Both the position numbers and the translations under genes were made by a program. Positions 34,911 through 43,179 of a DNA stretch of 64,000 bases are shown piece by piece. Every line of letters begins with the position of its first letter. Positions within the stretch are counted from its first letter, which is position 1. Origin of the DNA: Pseudomonas sp. R5-89-07 (GTDB lineage Bacteria > Pseudomonadota > Gammaproteobacteria > Pseudomonadales > Pseudomonadaceae); assembly GCF_003851685.1 (NCBI RefSeq), contig NZ_CP027727.1, positions 4,402,001 through 4,466,000 on the forward strand, read 5' to 3'. The notes beneath the pieces were generated by a model. It was not told where the DNA came from. It was given only the letters and a program-made list of their open reading frames with translations, and ran no database searches.

Positions 34911-35657
34911 ATGACCACACCTACCCTCACTGGCAAAGTCGCCTTGGTTCAAGGCGGTTCCCGCGGCATCGGCGCTGCCATCGTCAAGCGCCTCGCCGCA
35001 CAAGGCGCCGCCGTTGCCTTTACCTACGTCAGCTCGGCCGCCAAGGCTGAGGCTTTACAGAACAGCGTGATCAGCGAAGGCGGCAAAGCCCTGGCGATTC
35101 ATGCCGACAGTGCCGATGCCACGGCGATTCGCAACGCGGTCAACGTAACGGTCGACACCTTCGGCCGCCTGGATATTCTGGTGAACAACGCGGGCTTGCT
35201 GGCCATCGCGCCGCTGGAAGCGTTCACGCTGGAAGACTTCGACCAGACCCTGGCAATCAACGTGCGCAGTGTCTTTATCGCCACCCAGGAAGCCGCCAGG
35301 CACATGGGCGAAGGTGGCCGGGTGATCAACATCGGCAGCACCAACGCCGAACGCATGCCGTTTGGCGGCGGTGGGCCGTATGCGATGAGCAAGGCGGCGC
35401 TGGTCGGTTTGACCAAAGGCCTGGCACGGGACCTGGGGCCACGGGGAATCACCATCAATAACGTACAGCCAGGCCCGGTGGATACTGACATGAACCCGGC
35501 AGACAGTGATTTTGCCGAGAGTCTGATGGGGCTGATGGCGGTGGGGCGGTATGGGCACGTGGAGGAAATCGCCAGCTTCGTGGCGTATCTCGCCGGGCCG
35601 GAAGCCGGGTACATCACTGGCGCCAGCTTGACCATCGACGGTGGCTTCAGCGCCTGA
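34911..35657 (+). CDS. Short-chain dehydrogenase/reductase
   Basis: A 248-residue classical SDR. NAD(P) motif GGSRGIGAA near the N-terminus, NNAG in the middle, and the catalytic Tyr-Lys in YAMSKAALVG with an upstream Ser (INIGST). The C-terminal GASLTIDGGFSA is standard. ATG 34911 has GGAG 7 bases upstream. Similar to 3-oxoacyl-ACP reductase-like SDRs; the substrate cannot be named. Confidence 0.9.
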   Translation: MTTPTLTGKVALVQGGSRGIGAAIVKRLAAQGAAVAFTYVSSAAKAEALQNSVISEGGKALAIHADSADATAIRNAVNVTVDTFGRLDILVNNAGLLAIAPLEAFTLEDFDQTLAINVRSVFIATQEAARHMGEGGRVINIGSTNAERMPFGGGGPYAMSKAALVGLTKGLARDLGPRGITINNVQPGPVDTDMNPADSDFAESLMGLMAVGRYGHVEEIASFVAYLAGPEAGYITGASLTIDGGFSA

Positions 35658-35680
35658 GGTTTTGGCAACACTGCACAACC

Positions 35681-35774
35681 CATGTGGGAGGGGGCTTGCC
35701 CCCGATAGCGGTGTATCAGTCATTTATCTGTGACTGACCCACCCGCATCGGGGGCAAGCCCCCTCCCACATTTT
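35681..35774. repeat. REPIN between SDR and HAD genes
   Basis: A full paired inverted REP (left GTGGGAGGGGGCTTGCCCCC, right its complement) lies between convergent genes and could end both transcripts. Confidence 0.87.
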
Positions 35775-35786
35775 TTCGGCGTTGAA

Positions 35787-36473
35787 TCAAGGCATGGGCG
35801 GCAGGCCATACTCAGCCAGATCAAACTCCGCGAGTTTGCGGATGATCAGGTCGGCATGCTGATACTTGCTGTCGGCCATGGCTTCATCGGGCACGGCAAC
35901 AGCGGTCATGTGCGCCGCTTTCGCCGCCGTCACGCCGAACGGCGAGTCCTCGAAGACCAGGCAATCCTCGGGGGCCACGCCCAGGCGACGCGCGGCGGTG
36001 AGGAAGATATCCGGCGCGGGCTTGGCGGCGCCGACTTCCGGATCGTCGGCGGTCACGATGGTGTCGAACAGGCCAAACCACTCGCGGTGCAAAGTGGTCT
36101 TGTGGCCGAACGAGTTGCGCGACGAACTGGTGCCCACGGCAATCGGAATGTTGTGCGCCTTCAAATGCCGCACCAACGCCTCGGCGCCAGGCATGCCCAG
36201 CGCTTTGGGAAAGCGCTCGCTCATCAGCGGTTCGCGAATCTCTAGAAACTCTGCCGGCGTAATCGGCAAGTCCAGCGCCTTGACCACATAGTCTGCCAGG
36301 TCCTGGGCGCCGCGCCCGATGATGTGCTGCTTGATGCCCCAGTCATAGGTGCGGCCGTAGCGTTCGGCGATGATTTGCGTGACTTCGGTGTAGATGCCTT
36401 CGGTATCCAGCAATAACCCGTCCATATCGAAAATAACGGCCTTGATTTGGACAGCGGTATGCGGTGCATTCAT
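35787..36473 (-). CDS. HAD-IA family phosphatase (beta-phosphoglucomutase-like)
   Basis: A 228-residue HAD hydrolase with nucleophile motif VIFDMDGLLLDTEG, a helical cap, motif II Ser in VGTSSSR, Lys in AKPAPDIF and acidic motif IV in CLVFEDSPFG. This pattern fits sugar-phosphate or pseudouridine-5'-phosphate phosphatases. ATG 36473 was chosen over the GTG just before it. Confidence 0.88.
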   Translation of the reverse strand: MNAPHTAVQIKAVIFDMDGLLLDTEGIYTEVTQIIAERYGRTYDWGIKQHIIGRGAQDLADYVVKALDLPITPAEFLEIREPLMSERFPKALGMPGAEALVRHLKAHNIPIAVGTSSSRNSFGHKTTLHREWFGLFDTIVTADDPEVGAAKPAPDIFLTAARRLGVAPEDCLVFEDSPFGVTAAKAAHMTAVAVPDEAMADSKYQHADLIIRKLAEFDLAEYGLPPMP

Positions 36474-36526
36474 CACAACAGAACCCTGGGGGAAGGACTA
36501 AAAGGATTCAGCACAATAACGGCCCT

Positions 36527-36544
36527 GGTTGCTTGCAAGCAACC
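36527..36544. promoter_or_regulatory. Perfect 18-base palindrome upstream of the HAD gene
   Basis: GGTTGCTTGCAAGCAACC is fully self-complementary and lies 54 bases before the HAD start, in a 226-base gap without genes. It looks like an operator for a dimeric protein; no regulator is assigned. Confidence 0.45.
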
Positions 36545-36699
36545 TTCGTAAATCCCGAATTGGGTATTCATACCAGGCAACAGTTTTGTCGACCTGCGTG
36601 CGCGGCGCCCGTCTAGGGTTTGTGCGAGACAGCGATCAGCCTTTGACCAGAGCCTGAAAATACACCTTGCAAACCTTATAAAAGACTTATTAACCTCAA

Positions 36700-37011
36700 A
36701 TAAATTCGATCCACTGGACGCGTAAATCCGTCAAACAGCTGCTTCGGCTGCATACCTATCATCAGCAACAGATACGCGATGCGGTGTCGGCGCTTGAGCG
36801 CATGCCCGATACAGTTAATGTCAAGAGGCTGGTTAATTGGCCCCACGGCTATCGGCTTCGGGTAGGTCAGTACCGAGTCGTGTTCGACTGGGACGGGGAC
36901 ATCCATGTGGTCAGCATCCAAGAGGTCAAGAAACGTGACGAGCGAACCTATTGCCGTACAGATCATCCACAATACCGAGGGCAAGCCAGCCTTCGTAGTG
37001 ATTCCCTATGA
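36700..37011 (+). pseudogene. RelE/ParE-type toxin lacking a standard start codon
   Basis: The frame from 36700 reads like a full RelE-type toxin (NSIHWTRKSVKQLLRLH, then YRLRVGQYRVVFDWDGDIHVV and IQEVKKRDERTY). At the expected start the codon is ATA, and no ATG, GTG or TTG occurs between the preceding in-frame stop at 36691 and the core of the domain; the first in-frame GTG (36763) would remove about 20 residues. The C-terminus also runs about 20 residues past the usual ERTY end, overlapping the antitoxin gene. It is either a decayed toxin or one with very weak ATA initiation. Confidence 0.6.
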
Positions 37012-37261
37012 ACATTACGTGGCCCAGCAAAACGACCCAAATCTGATTCCCCATGCAGTCGTCAGCCGCTTGGTGGATGGAGCAACGCCTATACGGGCCT
37101 GGCGCGAACACCTGAACCTCACCCAGGAAGAAGTCGCCCAGCGACTGGGCATTTCACAACCTGCATTCGCCCAGCAAGAAGCGGTAAACAAGCCGCGTCG
37201 GACCACGCGGGAAAAGATTGCCAAGGCATTTGGTATAAACGCCTGTCAACTTGAGCTATGA
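36935..37261 (+). CDS. Antitoxin with Xre-type helix-turn-helix
   Basis: 108 residues from GTG 36935 (AGAGG 9 bases upstream). The N-terminal segment (AVQIIHNTEGKPAFVVIPYEHY) resembles Phd-like toxin-binding parts. The C-terminal half is an Xre helix-turn-helix (LNLTQEEVAQRLGISQPAFAQQE). It overlaps the toxin frame by 77 bases. It is intact even though the toxin seems damaged. Confidence 0.78.
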   Translation: MTSEPIAVQIIHNTEGKPAFVVIPYEHYVAQQNDPNLIPHAVVSRLVDGATPIRAWREHLNLTQEEVAQRLGISQPAFAQQEAVNKPRRTTREKIAKAFGINACQLEL

Positions 37262-37313
37262 CCTCCTCCCGGTCAATCGGCACCTTCGCGCCCCTCTCAA
37301 AGCGAACCCAAGC

Positions 37314-37679
37314 ATGCTCTTTCGTATAGCCGCCGACAGCCTGGTGCTGTTCCATCTGGGCTTCATTCTGTTCGTGCTGTTCGGCGGACTGCTGGCCCTC
37401 AAGTGGCGATCACTCATCTGGCTGCACCTGCCCGCTGCCGCCTGGGGCGTTGCCGTGGAAGTATTTCACCTGCCCTGCCCGCTCACTCGCTGGGAAAACC
37501 TGTTGCGCCACATGGCCGGGCAGGACGGTTATGGCGCAGGCTTCATCGAGCATTACATCCTTACGCTGATCTACCCGGCCGGGCTCACGCCGCAGATCCA
37601 ACTGGGCTTGGGCGCGTTGGTGCTGCTGATCAATATCGCGGTGTATGCGCGACTGATCCGACGTTATCGACAGGCTTGA
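37314..37679 (+). CDS. DUF2784 family membrane protein
   Basis: A 121-residue protein with three or four hydrophobic helices (SLVLFHLGFILFVLFGGLLAL at the start; IQLGLGALVLLINIAVYA at the end) and the PCPLTRWENLLR stretch typical of DUF2784. It is an inner-membrane protein of unknown function. ATG 37314 is favoured because hydrophobic sequence starts there. Confidence 0.8.
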   Translation: MLFRIAADSLVLFHLGFILFVLFGGLLALKWRSLIWLHLPAAAWGVAVEVFHLPCPLTRWENLLRHMAGQDGYGAGFIEHYILTLIYPAGLTPQIQLGLGALVLLINIAVYARLIRRYRQA

Positions 37680-37733
37680 GACAGCCACACTGGTGAAGAA
37701 TCAGGGTCCCTCTGCTCCCTCGTAGACGCCGCC

Positions 37734-38312
37734 ATGTCCGAAGCCTTCGAAGTTCCCAGCCCTCACGAAAAACACCTTGAACACACCACCGAACATGCCC
37801 ACGGCCGTGGCGACAGCTTCGCCAGCCGCATCGCGGTGATGACCGCCATCATGGCCACCGTTGGCGCCATGCTCAGCTACCAGGCCGGCTCCAGCGAAAG
37901 CGAGGCGGCGATGGACAAAAACAACGCTGCCATCATCAAGACCGAAGCCGCCAACCAATGGAATTACTACCAGGCCAAATCCAGCCGCCAGAACCTGGCG
38001 GAACTGGCCACGCATATCCCTGGCGTGGATGCCGCCCACTACAACGACGAAATCCAGCGCTATAAAAGCCAGAAGGAAGAGGTGCGCAAACAGGCAGAGA
38101 CGCTTGAAGCCAGTTCGCGGGAATGGGACCACAAATCCGAGCAAGCGCTGCATCAGCACCATCGCTGGGCACAGGCCATGACAGCGATTCAGATCGCGAT
38201 TTCGCTGGCGGCGATCACCTTGCTGACGCGCAAAGAATGGCTCAAGCGCCTGTCATACACCGCCGGCGGCGTGGCGGTGGTGCTCGGCAACCTGGCTTGG
38301 CTGCATCTCTAG
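37734..38312 (+). CDS. DUF4337 family membrane protein
   Basis: 192 residues: a charged, His-rich start (EKHLEHTTEHAHGRG), one hydrophobic helix (IAVMTAIMATVGAMLSYQAG), a long soluble coiled-coil-like helix (about 65-140) and two further hydrophobic helices at the C-terminus. The pattern and the SASESEAA/NQWNYYQAKS-like stretch match DUF4337. The role is unknown. Confidence 0.78.
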   Translation: MSEAFEVPSPHEKHLEHTTEHAHGRGDSFASRIAVMTAIMATVGAMLSYQAGSSESEAAMDKNNAAIIKTEAANQWNYYQAKSSRQNLAELATHIPGVDAAHYNDEIQRYKSQKEEVRKQAETLEASSREWDHKSEQALHQHHRWAQAMTAIQIAISLAAITLLTRKEWLKRLSYTAGGVAVVLGNLAWLHL

Positions 38313-38425
38313 ACACTGGATCGTGAACACCATCAAAGTGATTTCAACCTGCCAACTGAGCGATTAGAGTGACGCGGCTCGCTGGCGTTTGCCCCATTTG
38401 ATCCGTTCAAAAAGACTCTATAAAA

Positions 38426-38803
38426 ATGAAGATATCGTTCGTCGTATCGCTGATGGGTTTATCGCTGACGCAAATCCCTCTGTCCATGGCAGACAATGCC
38501 AACGGGAAAAACCTGTATTTACAGCGATGCGCCATGTGCCACGGAGCCGATATCCGAGGCACAGGGCCATTGGCCCATAAAAGCAGCCCTCCTACACCTG
38601 ATCTCACGACTTCCGCGTTCAAGAAGCGGTTGCATGATTATCCGGGCGTCATCGTGTCGTCGGTAATCCTGCGGCCAAATGGAGATTTGATCCCGAACAC
38701 CTTGCGAGAAAATGGCGTGAAGCTAGCGCCACACGCCTGGAGCGTTAAGGATTTTCGCGACTTGAATCAATATATGGGTGACGTCATCGCGAAAAGTCGA
38801 TGA
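38426..38803 (+). CDS. Small c-type cytochrome
   Basis: A 125-residue secreted cytochrome c. A signal peptide (FVVSLMGLSLTQIPLSMA) is followed by the heme site CAMCH and GADIRGTGPLAHKS. The usual Met ligand is not obvious; candidates lie near NQYMGDV at the end. It precedes chrA by 62 bases on the same strand and may donate electrons in a nearby periplasmic reaction; no direct link is visible. Confidence 0.8.
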   Translation: MKISFVVSLMGLSLTQIPLSMADNANGKNLYLQRCAMCHGADIRGTGPLAHKSSPPTPDLTTSAFKKRLHDYPGVIVSSVILRPNGDLIPNTLRENGVKLAPHAWSVKDFRDLNQYMGDVIAKSR

Positions 38804-38865
38804 GTTGAAGATGAGCGTCACATTCAAATATTGCTCGCCGGGTTTTGTGAAAGAGGAACAACCCA

Positions 38866-40212
38866 ATGGACAAGGTAGTGAGAGAAGACCTGTCGAGGCC
38901 GCAAGCGATCAGTTTGCGCGAGGCATTCGGGTTCTGGTTGAAGCTCGGCTTCATCAGCTTCGGCGGCCCAGCCGGGCAGATCTCGATCATGCACCAGGAG
39001 CTGGTAGAGCGGCGGCGCTGGATATCCGAGCGCAGATTCCTGCATGCCCTGAACTACTGCATGCTGCTACCGGGGCCAGAAGCCCAACAGTTGGCAACCT
39101 ACATTGGCTGGCTGATGCATCGTACCTGGGGTGGGGTCATTGCCGGGGTACTCTTCATATTGCCGTCATTGTTCATCCTGATCGCGTTGTCATGGATGTA
39201 TATCGCCTTTGGCGACGTGCCTGTGGTGGCGGGGCTGTTCTATGGCATCAAGCCGGCCGTAACTGCCATCGTGGTGCAGGCCGCCCACCGAATCGGCTCG
39301 CGGGCCTTGAAGAACAACGCGTTATGGGCGATAGCGGCGGCGTCATTCGTTGCAATCTTTGCGTTTAATGTTCCATTCCCGTTGATCGTGCTCTGCGCTG
39401 CGCTGATCGGTTATGCCGGTGGTCGTCTGGCGCCCGAGAAATTCAGAGCAGGTGGCCATCGCGCCGCCGAAAAAACCTTCGGCCCGGCCTTGATCGATGA
39501 CGATACCCCGCCGCCGGAGCATGCCCGTTTCAGCTGGTTGAAACTGGCACTGCTTGCGCTGATTGGCGCCGCGCTATGGGCGTTGCCGATGGGAGTACTG
39601 ACCGCTCTTTTTGGCTGGGAAGGCACATTGACCCAAATGAGCTGGTTCTTCACCAAGGCCGCCCTACTGACCTTTGGTGGGGCCTACGCTGTGCTCCCGT
39701 ATGTTTACCAGGGCGCGGTGGGCCATTATGGCTGGCTAACGCCGACGCAGATGATCGACGGGCTGGCGCTAGGGGAAACCACACCAGGGCCGCTGATCAT
39801 GGTGGTGGCCTTTGTCGGCTTTGTCGGGGCTTATGTCTCGCAGGTGTTCGGTGCAGATCAAATGTTTCTGGCGGGGGCCGTCGCTGCCTGCCTGGTGACC
39901 TGGTTCACTTTTCTGCCTTCATTCCTGTTCATCCTCGCGGGCGGCCCACTGGTGGAGTCGACCCACAACCAACTCAAGTTCACCGCACCACTCACCGCCA
40001 TTACCGCGGCGGTGGTTGGCGTGATCCTCAATCTGGCGTGCTTCTTCGGCTATCACGTGCTTTGGCCGCAGGGTTTGAGCGGCAACCTGGACTGGCCCTC
40101 TGCACTGATCGCCATGGCGGCGGCGGTGGCCTTGTTTCGCTTCAAACGAGGCGTCATCCAGGTACTGATGGGCTGCGCACTCGTCGGCCTGGCCGTGCAT
40201 CTGCTGCGGTAA
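38866..40212 (+). CDS. chrA: Chromate transporter ChrA
   Basis: A 448-residue two-domain CHR-family efflux protein. Both halves have the CHR repeat: FGFWLKLGFISFGGPAGQI in the first and FTKAALLTFGGAYAVLPYV in the second, with GLALGETTPGPLIM. Ten or so membrane helices. It exports chromate. GAGGAAC precedes the ATG. It is convergent with the nickel/cobalt exporter, so this is a small metal-resistance patch. Confidence 0.93.
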   Translation: MDKVVREDLSRPQAISLREAFGFWLKLGFISFGGPAGQISIMHQELVERRRWISERRFLHALNYCMLLPGPEAQQLATYIGWLMHRTWGGVIAGVLFILPSLFILIALSWMYIAFGDVPVVAGLFYGIKPAVTAIVVQAAHRIGSRALKNNALWAIAAASFVAIFAFNVPFPLIVLCAALIGYAGGRLAPEKFRAGGHRAAEKTFGPALIDDDTPPPEHARFSWLKLALLALIGAALWALPMGVLTALFGWEGTLTQMSWFFTKAALLTFGGAYAVLPYVYQGAVGHYGWLTPTQMIDGLALGETTPGPLIMVVAFVGFVGAYVSQVFGADQMFLAGAVAACLVTWFTFLPSFLFILAGGPLVESTHNQLKFTAPLTAITAAVVGVILNLACFFGYHVLWPQGLSGNLDWPSALIAMAAAVALFRFKRGVIQVLMGCALVGLAVHLLR

Positions 40213-40238
40213 AGCACGGGGTGGATGGGGCGTGAACC

Positions 40239-41369
40239 TTATGCGCCCAACCCGATCCAGCCATGAATGCCGACATAGAGGCCAACGCCGATAATCAGCA
40301 CACTGGAAAAATAAGGCGCACGACGAGCAACCGTGCCCAGCCAAGGCCAACGATTGGACGCCTGCCTGGCACCAATAGCCGCCGCAGCCCCTACGGTGAC
40401 CAGCGTGATCGCCAAGCCAATGCTGAAACACAGGACAAGCATGCCACCCAATGCCACCTCTTTAACCTGAAGGCAAAGCAGCAGCACCGTAATGGCAGCG
40501 GGGCATGGAATCAGGCCGCCCGTCAGGCCAAACATGACGATCTGCCCCGTAGTGACTTCCCGGCTGGTAAAGCGCTTACGGATATCATCAGCATGGGCGC
40601 GCTCATGGGCATCCTGATAGCCATCACTCGCTAATTCCAGCCCTGCCAGTTCGGCATGCGCGTGCCCGTGATCATGCTCCGTGTACTGCAGATCGTAATC
40701 ATGAGAATGGCCTGCATGCCCAAGGCTCAAGCGAGCCCTGAATTCATGGGGCTCCGGGATAGCGAACGACGACTCCACAAAGCCTTCGCGCTCAATGAAG
40801 GAAAACGCTTGCAGGCTGCCGTCTGGTCGGGTTGTGGTCAGGCGAACATCCGAGGCAGACCAGGCATGGCCGGTGAGTGTTTTCAGACGCCAGCGCGGCG
40901 CGGTGCCCTCCTCGAAGATCGACAGTTCGACCCGACCATGGCCGGTATCCACTCGGTGAACCTCGTCATGATGGCCATGTCCGTCGTGGTGGTGCGCATG
41001 GTCTTGCTCGAACTTGAACACCTGCTCGCCGCGCCAAGTCCGCCATAGCATCCACAGCGCAATGGCGATAATCAGCGCAGCGGATGCCAACTGGAAATAC
41101 GGCTCAGTGGTTTGAGCGTCCAAGCCTTTGCCCAGGTACATACCGCCGATGGCCACCAGCCATACAACGGCGGTGTGCGACAGCGTAGCCGCCAGGCCCA
41201 GCAACACTGCCTGTTTTACCGAGCCCCGAATGGCAACGATAAAAGCCGCCATCATGGTTTTTGAATGGCCGGGCTCCAGCCCGTGCAATGCACCCAGCAC
41301 TATTGCGCTGGGAAAATAAAGCCAAGCGTGAGCCCCGCCTTGCTGAAGCAAGTCTGCAAAATTTGGCAT
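40239..41369 (-). CDS. rcnA: Nickel/cobalt efflux transporter RcnA (NicO family)
   Basis: A 376-residue NicO-family exporter. GLEPGHSKTMMAAF near the N-terminus is the metal-site helix. A His-rich cytoplasmic loop (DHAHHHDGHGHHDE) and a second metal segment (GLIPCPAAITVLLL) follow, with six or more membrane helices. The internal loop (about residues 125-260) is longer than in E. coli RcnA and carries extra His/Asp. It starts 8 bases after rcnR and is co-transcribed with it. Confidence 0.9.
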   Translation of the reverse strand: MPNFADLLQQGGAHAWLYFPSAIVLGALHGLEPGHSKTMMAAFIVAIRGSVKQAVLLGLAATLSHTAVVWLVAIGGMYLGKGLDAQTTEPYFQLASAALIIAIALWMLWRTWRGEQVFKFEQDHAHHHDGHGHHDEVHRVDTGHGRVELSIFEEGTAPRWRLKTLTGHAWSASDVRLTTTRPDGSLQAFSFIEREGFVESSFAIPEPHEFRARLSLGHAGHSHDYDLQYTEHDHGHAHAELAGLELASDGYQDAHERAHADDIRKRFTSREVTTGQIVMFGLTGGLIPCPAAITVLLLCLQVKEVALGGMLVLCFSIGLAITLVTVGAAAAIGARQASNRWPWLGTVARRAPYFSSVLIIGVGLYVGIHGWIGLGA

Positions 41370-41377
41370 AAAAAGAC

Positions 41378-41653
41378 CTACTTCGAATAACGGCGGATGG
41401 CTTCAAGCAACTCATCAACGCCCTTGGCCCGCTCTTCATCGCTCAACGCAGGGTCGGCGACATGAGCGTGAGCGTGCGCTTCGATGATTTCATCCATCAA
41501 ACCATTCATCGCCCCGCGCGTGGCGGCTGCGACGTGCAAGGTTTTCGCACAATCGGCGTCTGACTCCAGCGCTCGCTCGATGGCCTGTACCTGTCCGGCA
41601 ATGCGCCGTACGCGTTTCAACAGGTTGTCTTTTTGTGCATGTGTGTGAGACAT
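41378..41653 (-). CDS. rcnR: Ni/Co-responsive repressor RcnR
   Basis: A 91-residue CsoR/RcnR-family all-helical repressor. The full RcnR metal set is present: H3, C35, H60 and H64. This identifies Ni/Co sensing rather than copper (CsoR) or formaldehyde (FrmR). It should repress rcnR-rcnA by binding G-tract DNA overlapping its own leader. Confidence 0.93.
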   Translation of the reverse strand: MSHTHAQKDNLLKRVRRIAGQVQAIERALESDADCAKTLHVAAATRGAMNGLMDEIIEAHAHAHVADPALSDEERAKGVDELLEAIRRYSK

Positions 41654-41706
41654 ACTATACCCCCCCTACCTATAGGATGCGGATGATCACTTGAGTTGGG
41701 GGTATT
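41654..41706. promoter_or_regulatory. RcnR operator region with two G/C tracts
   Basis: CTATA-C7-TAC-CTATAG (41654-41675) and TTGGGGGTATTA (41695-41706) are the G-tract with flanking A/T repeats bound by RcnR. The first overlaps the rcnR ribosome site directly before the start, so binding would block expression. Confidence 0.65.
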
Positions 41707-41815
41707 AGCAAGGGGTAGGTGTGTTCATCTCGACTGGCTCGGCTCTTCGTACACGGCCAAGTGTTCCCATAGACGTTCCCATATCGGCCTTTTCTGCCAT
41801 CCTAAAAACACAAAA

Positions 41816-41843
41816 CCCCTGAAAACTTTAACGTTTTCAGGGG
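41816..41843 (-). terminator. Terminator of the tRNA-Ser gene
   Basis: CCCCTGAAAAC (41816-41826) pairs perfectly with GTTTTCAGGGG (41833-41843) around a 6-base loop; on the minus strand a T-rich tract follows. It lies 17 bases past the tRNA. Confidence 0.85.
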
Positions 41844-41860
41844 TCTTGTCGTTTCGAATG

Positions 41861-41950
41861 TGGCGGTGAAGGAGAGATTCGAACTCTCGATACAATTTCT
41901 TGTATACACACTTTCCAGGCGTGCTCCTTAAGCCACTCGGACACTTCACC
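41861..41950 (-). tRNA. tRNA-Ser (anticodon GGA)
   Basis: Minus-strand sequence folds as a class II tRNA: acceptor stem GGTGAAG/CTTCACC, D-arm with GAGTGGC, anticodon loop CTGGAAA (anticodon GGA, reading UCC/UCU), a long variable arm, T-loop GTTCGAATC, discriminator G and an encoded CCA end. Length 90 bases. No integrated element lies at its 3' end. Confidence 0.95.
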
Positions 41951-42270
41951 GTATCTCGTCAAACCAGTTCAGTCTGTCGAGGCGCGCTAATGTAGTCGAA
42001 AGCCTTTCTGATGGCAAAGGTTTTTTTCAGAATTTTCATGCGGTTAGACGGGTATGTTGGAACCGGGCCTGTGCGCGATGGTGATTGTGCCAATCTCGGG
42101 CATGGATCGGCATGGTCTACGCTGGCTATTGTGCCCTGCCGCAGGCGTTCTGCTGCCGGGTATGCTGCCAAAGCCTGACTGGGCAGTCAGTCACGGCGCT
42201 TTACCCGCGCGAGCGTGGTGGGTAACGTCTGCTGCATTCTTCTATAACAAGTCCTACAAGGAACCGCGTC
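41951..42270. other. Gene-free gap between tRNA-Ser and the crotonase gene
   Basis: 320 bases without a supported gene. The left part must hold the tRNA promoter on the minus strand. CCTTTCTGATGGCAAAGG followed by seven T (about 42003-42027) is a weak terminator-like hairpin on the plus strand with no known gene before it. Nothing else was recognised. Confidence 0.4.
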
Positions 42271-42963
42271 ATGAGTGAGTTGATTGCCTACCACCTCGAA
42301 GACGGTATCGCGACCCTGACCCTGAGCAATGGCAAGGTCAATGCCATTTCTCCTGCCGTGGTCAGTGCATTTAATGCGGCGCTGGATCAGGCGGAGAAGG
42401 ATCGGGCTGTGGTGGTCATCACGGGCACGCCGGGGATTCTGTCGGGTGGCTATGATTTGAAGGTGATGACGGCCGGTCCAAAAGAGGCCATCGGCCTGGT
42501 GACGTCGGGCTCGACGCTGGCGCGCCGCCTGTTGTCGCATCCGTTCCCGGTGATCGTGGCGTGCCCTGGGCATGCGGTGGCCAAGGGTGCGTTCCTGCTG
42601 TTGTCGGCGGATTATCGGATCGGTGTGGAAGGCCCGTTCAGCATCGGCCTGAATGAAGTGGCGATTGGTATGACCATGCACCACGCCGGTATCGAGTTGG
42701 CGCGGGATCGTCTGCGCAAGTCGGCGTTTCATCGGTCGGTGATCAATGCCGAGATGTTTGACCCCCAAGGCGCTCTGCAAGCAGGCTTCCTCGATAAGGT
42801 AGTGGCGCCGGAAGAACTGCACGCGGCAGCGCTGGAAGCGGCGCGGCAATTGAAAAAGATCAACATGAACGCGCACAAGCAAACCAAGTTGAAGGTGCGC
42901 AAGGCGCTGCTGGAGGCCTTGGACGATGCAATTATCCAGGACCAGGGCCATAACCTGATGTAA
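42271..42963 (+). CDS. Crotonase/enoyl-CoA hydratase family protein
   Basis: A 230-residue crotonase-fold protein. The first oxyanion segment lies near GILSGGYDLKVM and the second in PGHAVAKGAFLLLSADYRIG. The glutamates that activate water in classical hydratases are not both clear: VAIGMTMHH follows where GxxPGxG-type sequences carry Glu (LNEVAIG supplies one). It may be a hydratase, isomerase or hydrolase. Caution is needed on the exact reaction. AAGGAA precedes the ATG, and a terminator follows. Confidence 0.85.
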   Translation: MSELIAYHLEDGIATLTLSNGKVNAISPAVVSAFNAALDQAEKDRAVVVITGTPGILSGGYDLKVMTAGPKEAIGLVTSGSTLARRLLSHPFPVIVACPGHAVAKGAFLLLSADYRIGVEGPFSIGLNEVAIGMTMHHAGIELARDRLRKSAFHRSVINAEMFDPQGALQAGFLDKVVAPEELHAAALEAARQLKKINMNAHKQTKLKVRKALLEALDDAIIQDQGHNLM

Positions 42964-42987
42964 CTCCCCCCACATCTGCCGTGCTGG

Positions 42988-43012
42988 AGCCCGACCTGGA
43001 GTCGGGCTTTTT
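42988..43012 (+). terminator. Rho-independent terminator after the crotonase gene
   Basis: AGCCCGAC and GTCGGGCT form an 8-pair stem with loop CTGGA, followed by TTTTTCTT. It is 25 bases past the stop. Confidence 0.9.
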
Positions 43013-43179
43013 CTTACAGTCCAAGCCGAAACTGCCTGCGCCGCTCTAGACAGCCTGTATCAGCACATGTTGAAACATGCGCTTAAACTTCGCCTATCTC
43101 CTACCTCCGCAGGGGCAATTGCCGAATACAGTGCACATCCGTACACTGCGCCACCTTTTGTCCCGGTGGGCTTGTGTCG

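Noticed and set aside
41861..41950. tRNA-Ser as an integration site for a genomic island
   Set aside because: No integrase gene, no direct repeat of the tRNA 3' end and no unusual genes flank it in this window.
42003..42027. Hairpin with seven T as a terminator
   Set aside because: The stem has only about five pairs and no gene on that strand precedes it; probably chance near the tRNA promoter.
42054..42278. 74-codon frame before the crotonase gene
   Set aside because: It overlaps the crotonase start, has no ribosome site and no recognisable protein features.
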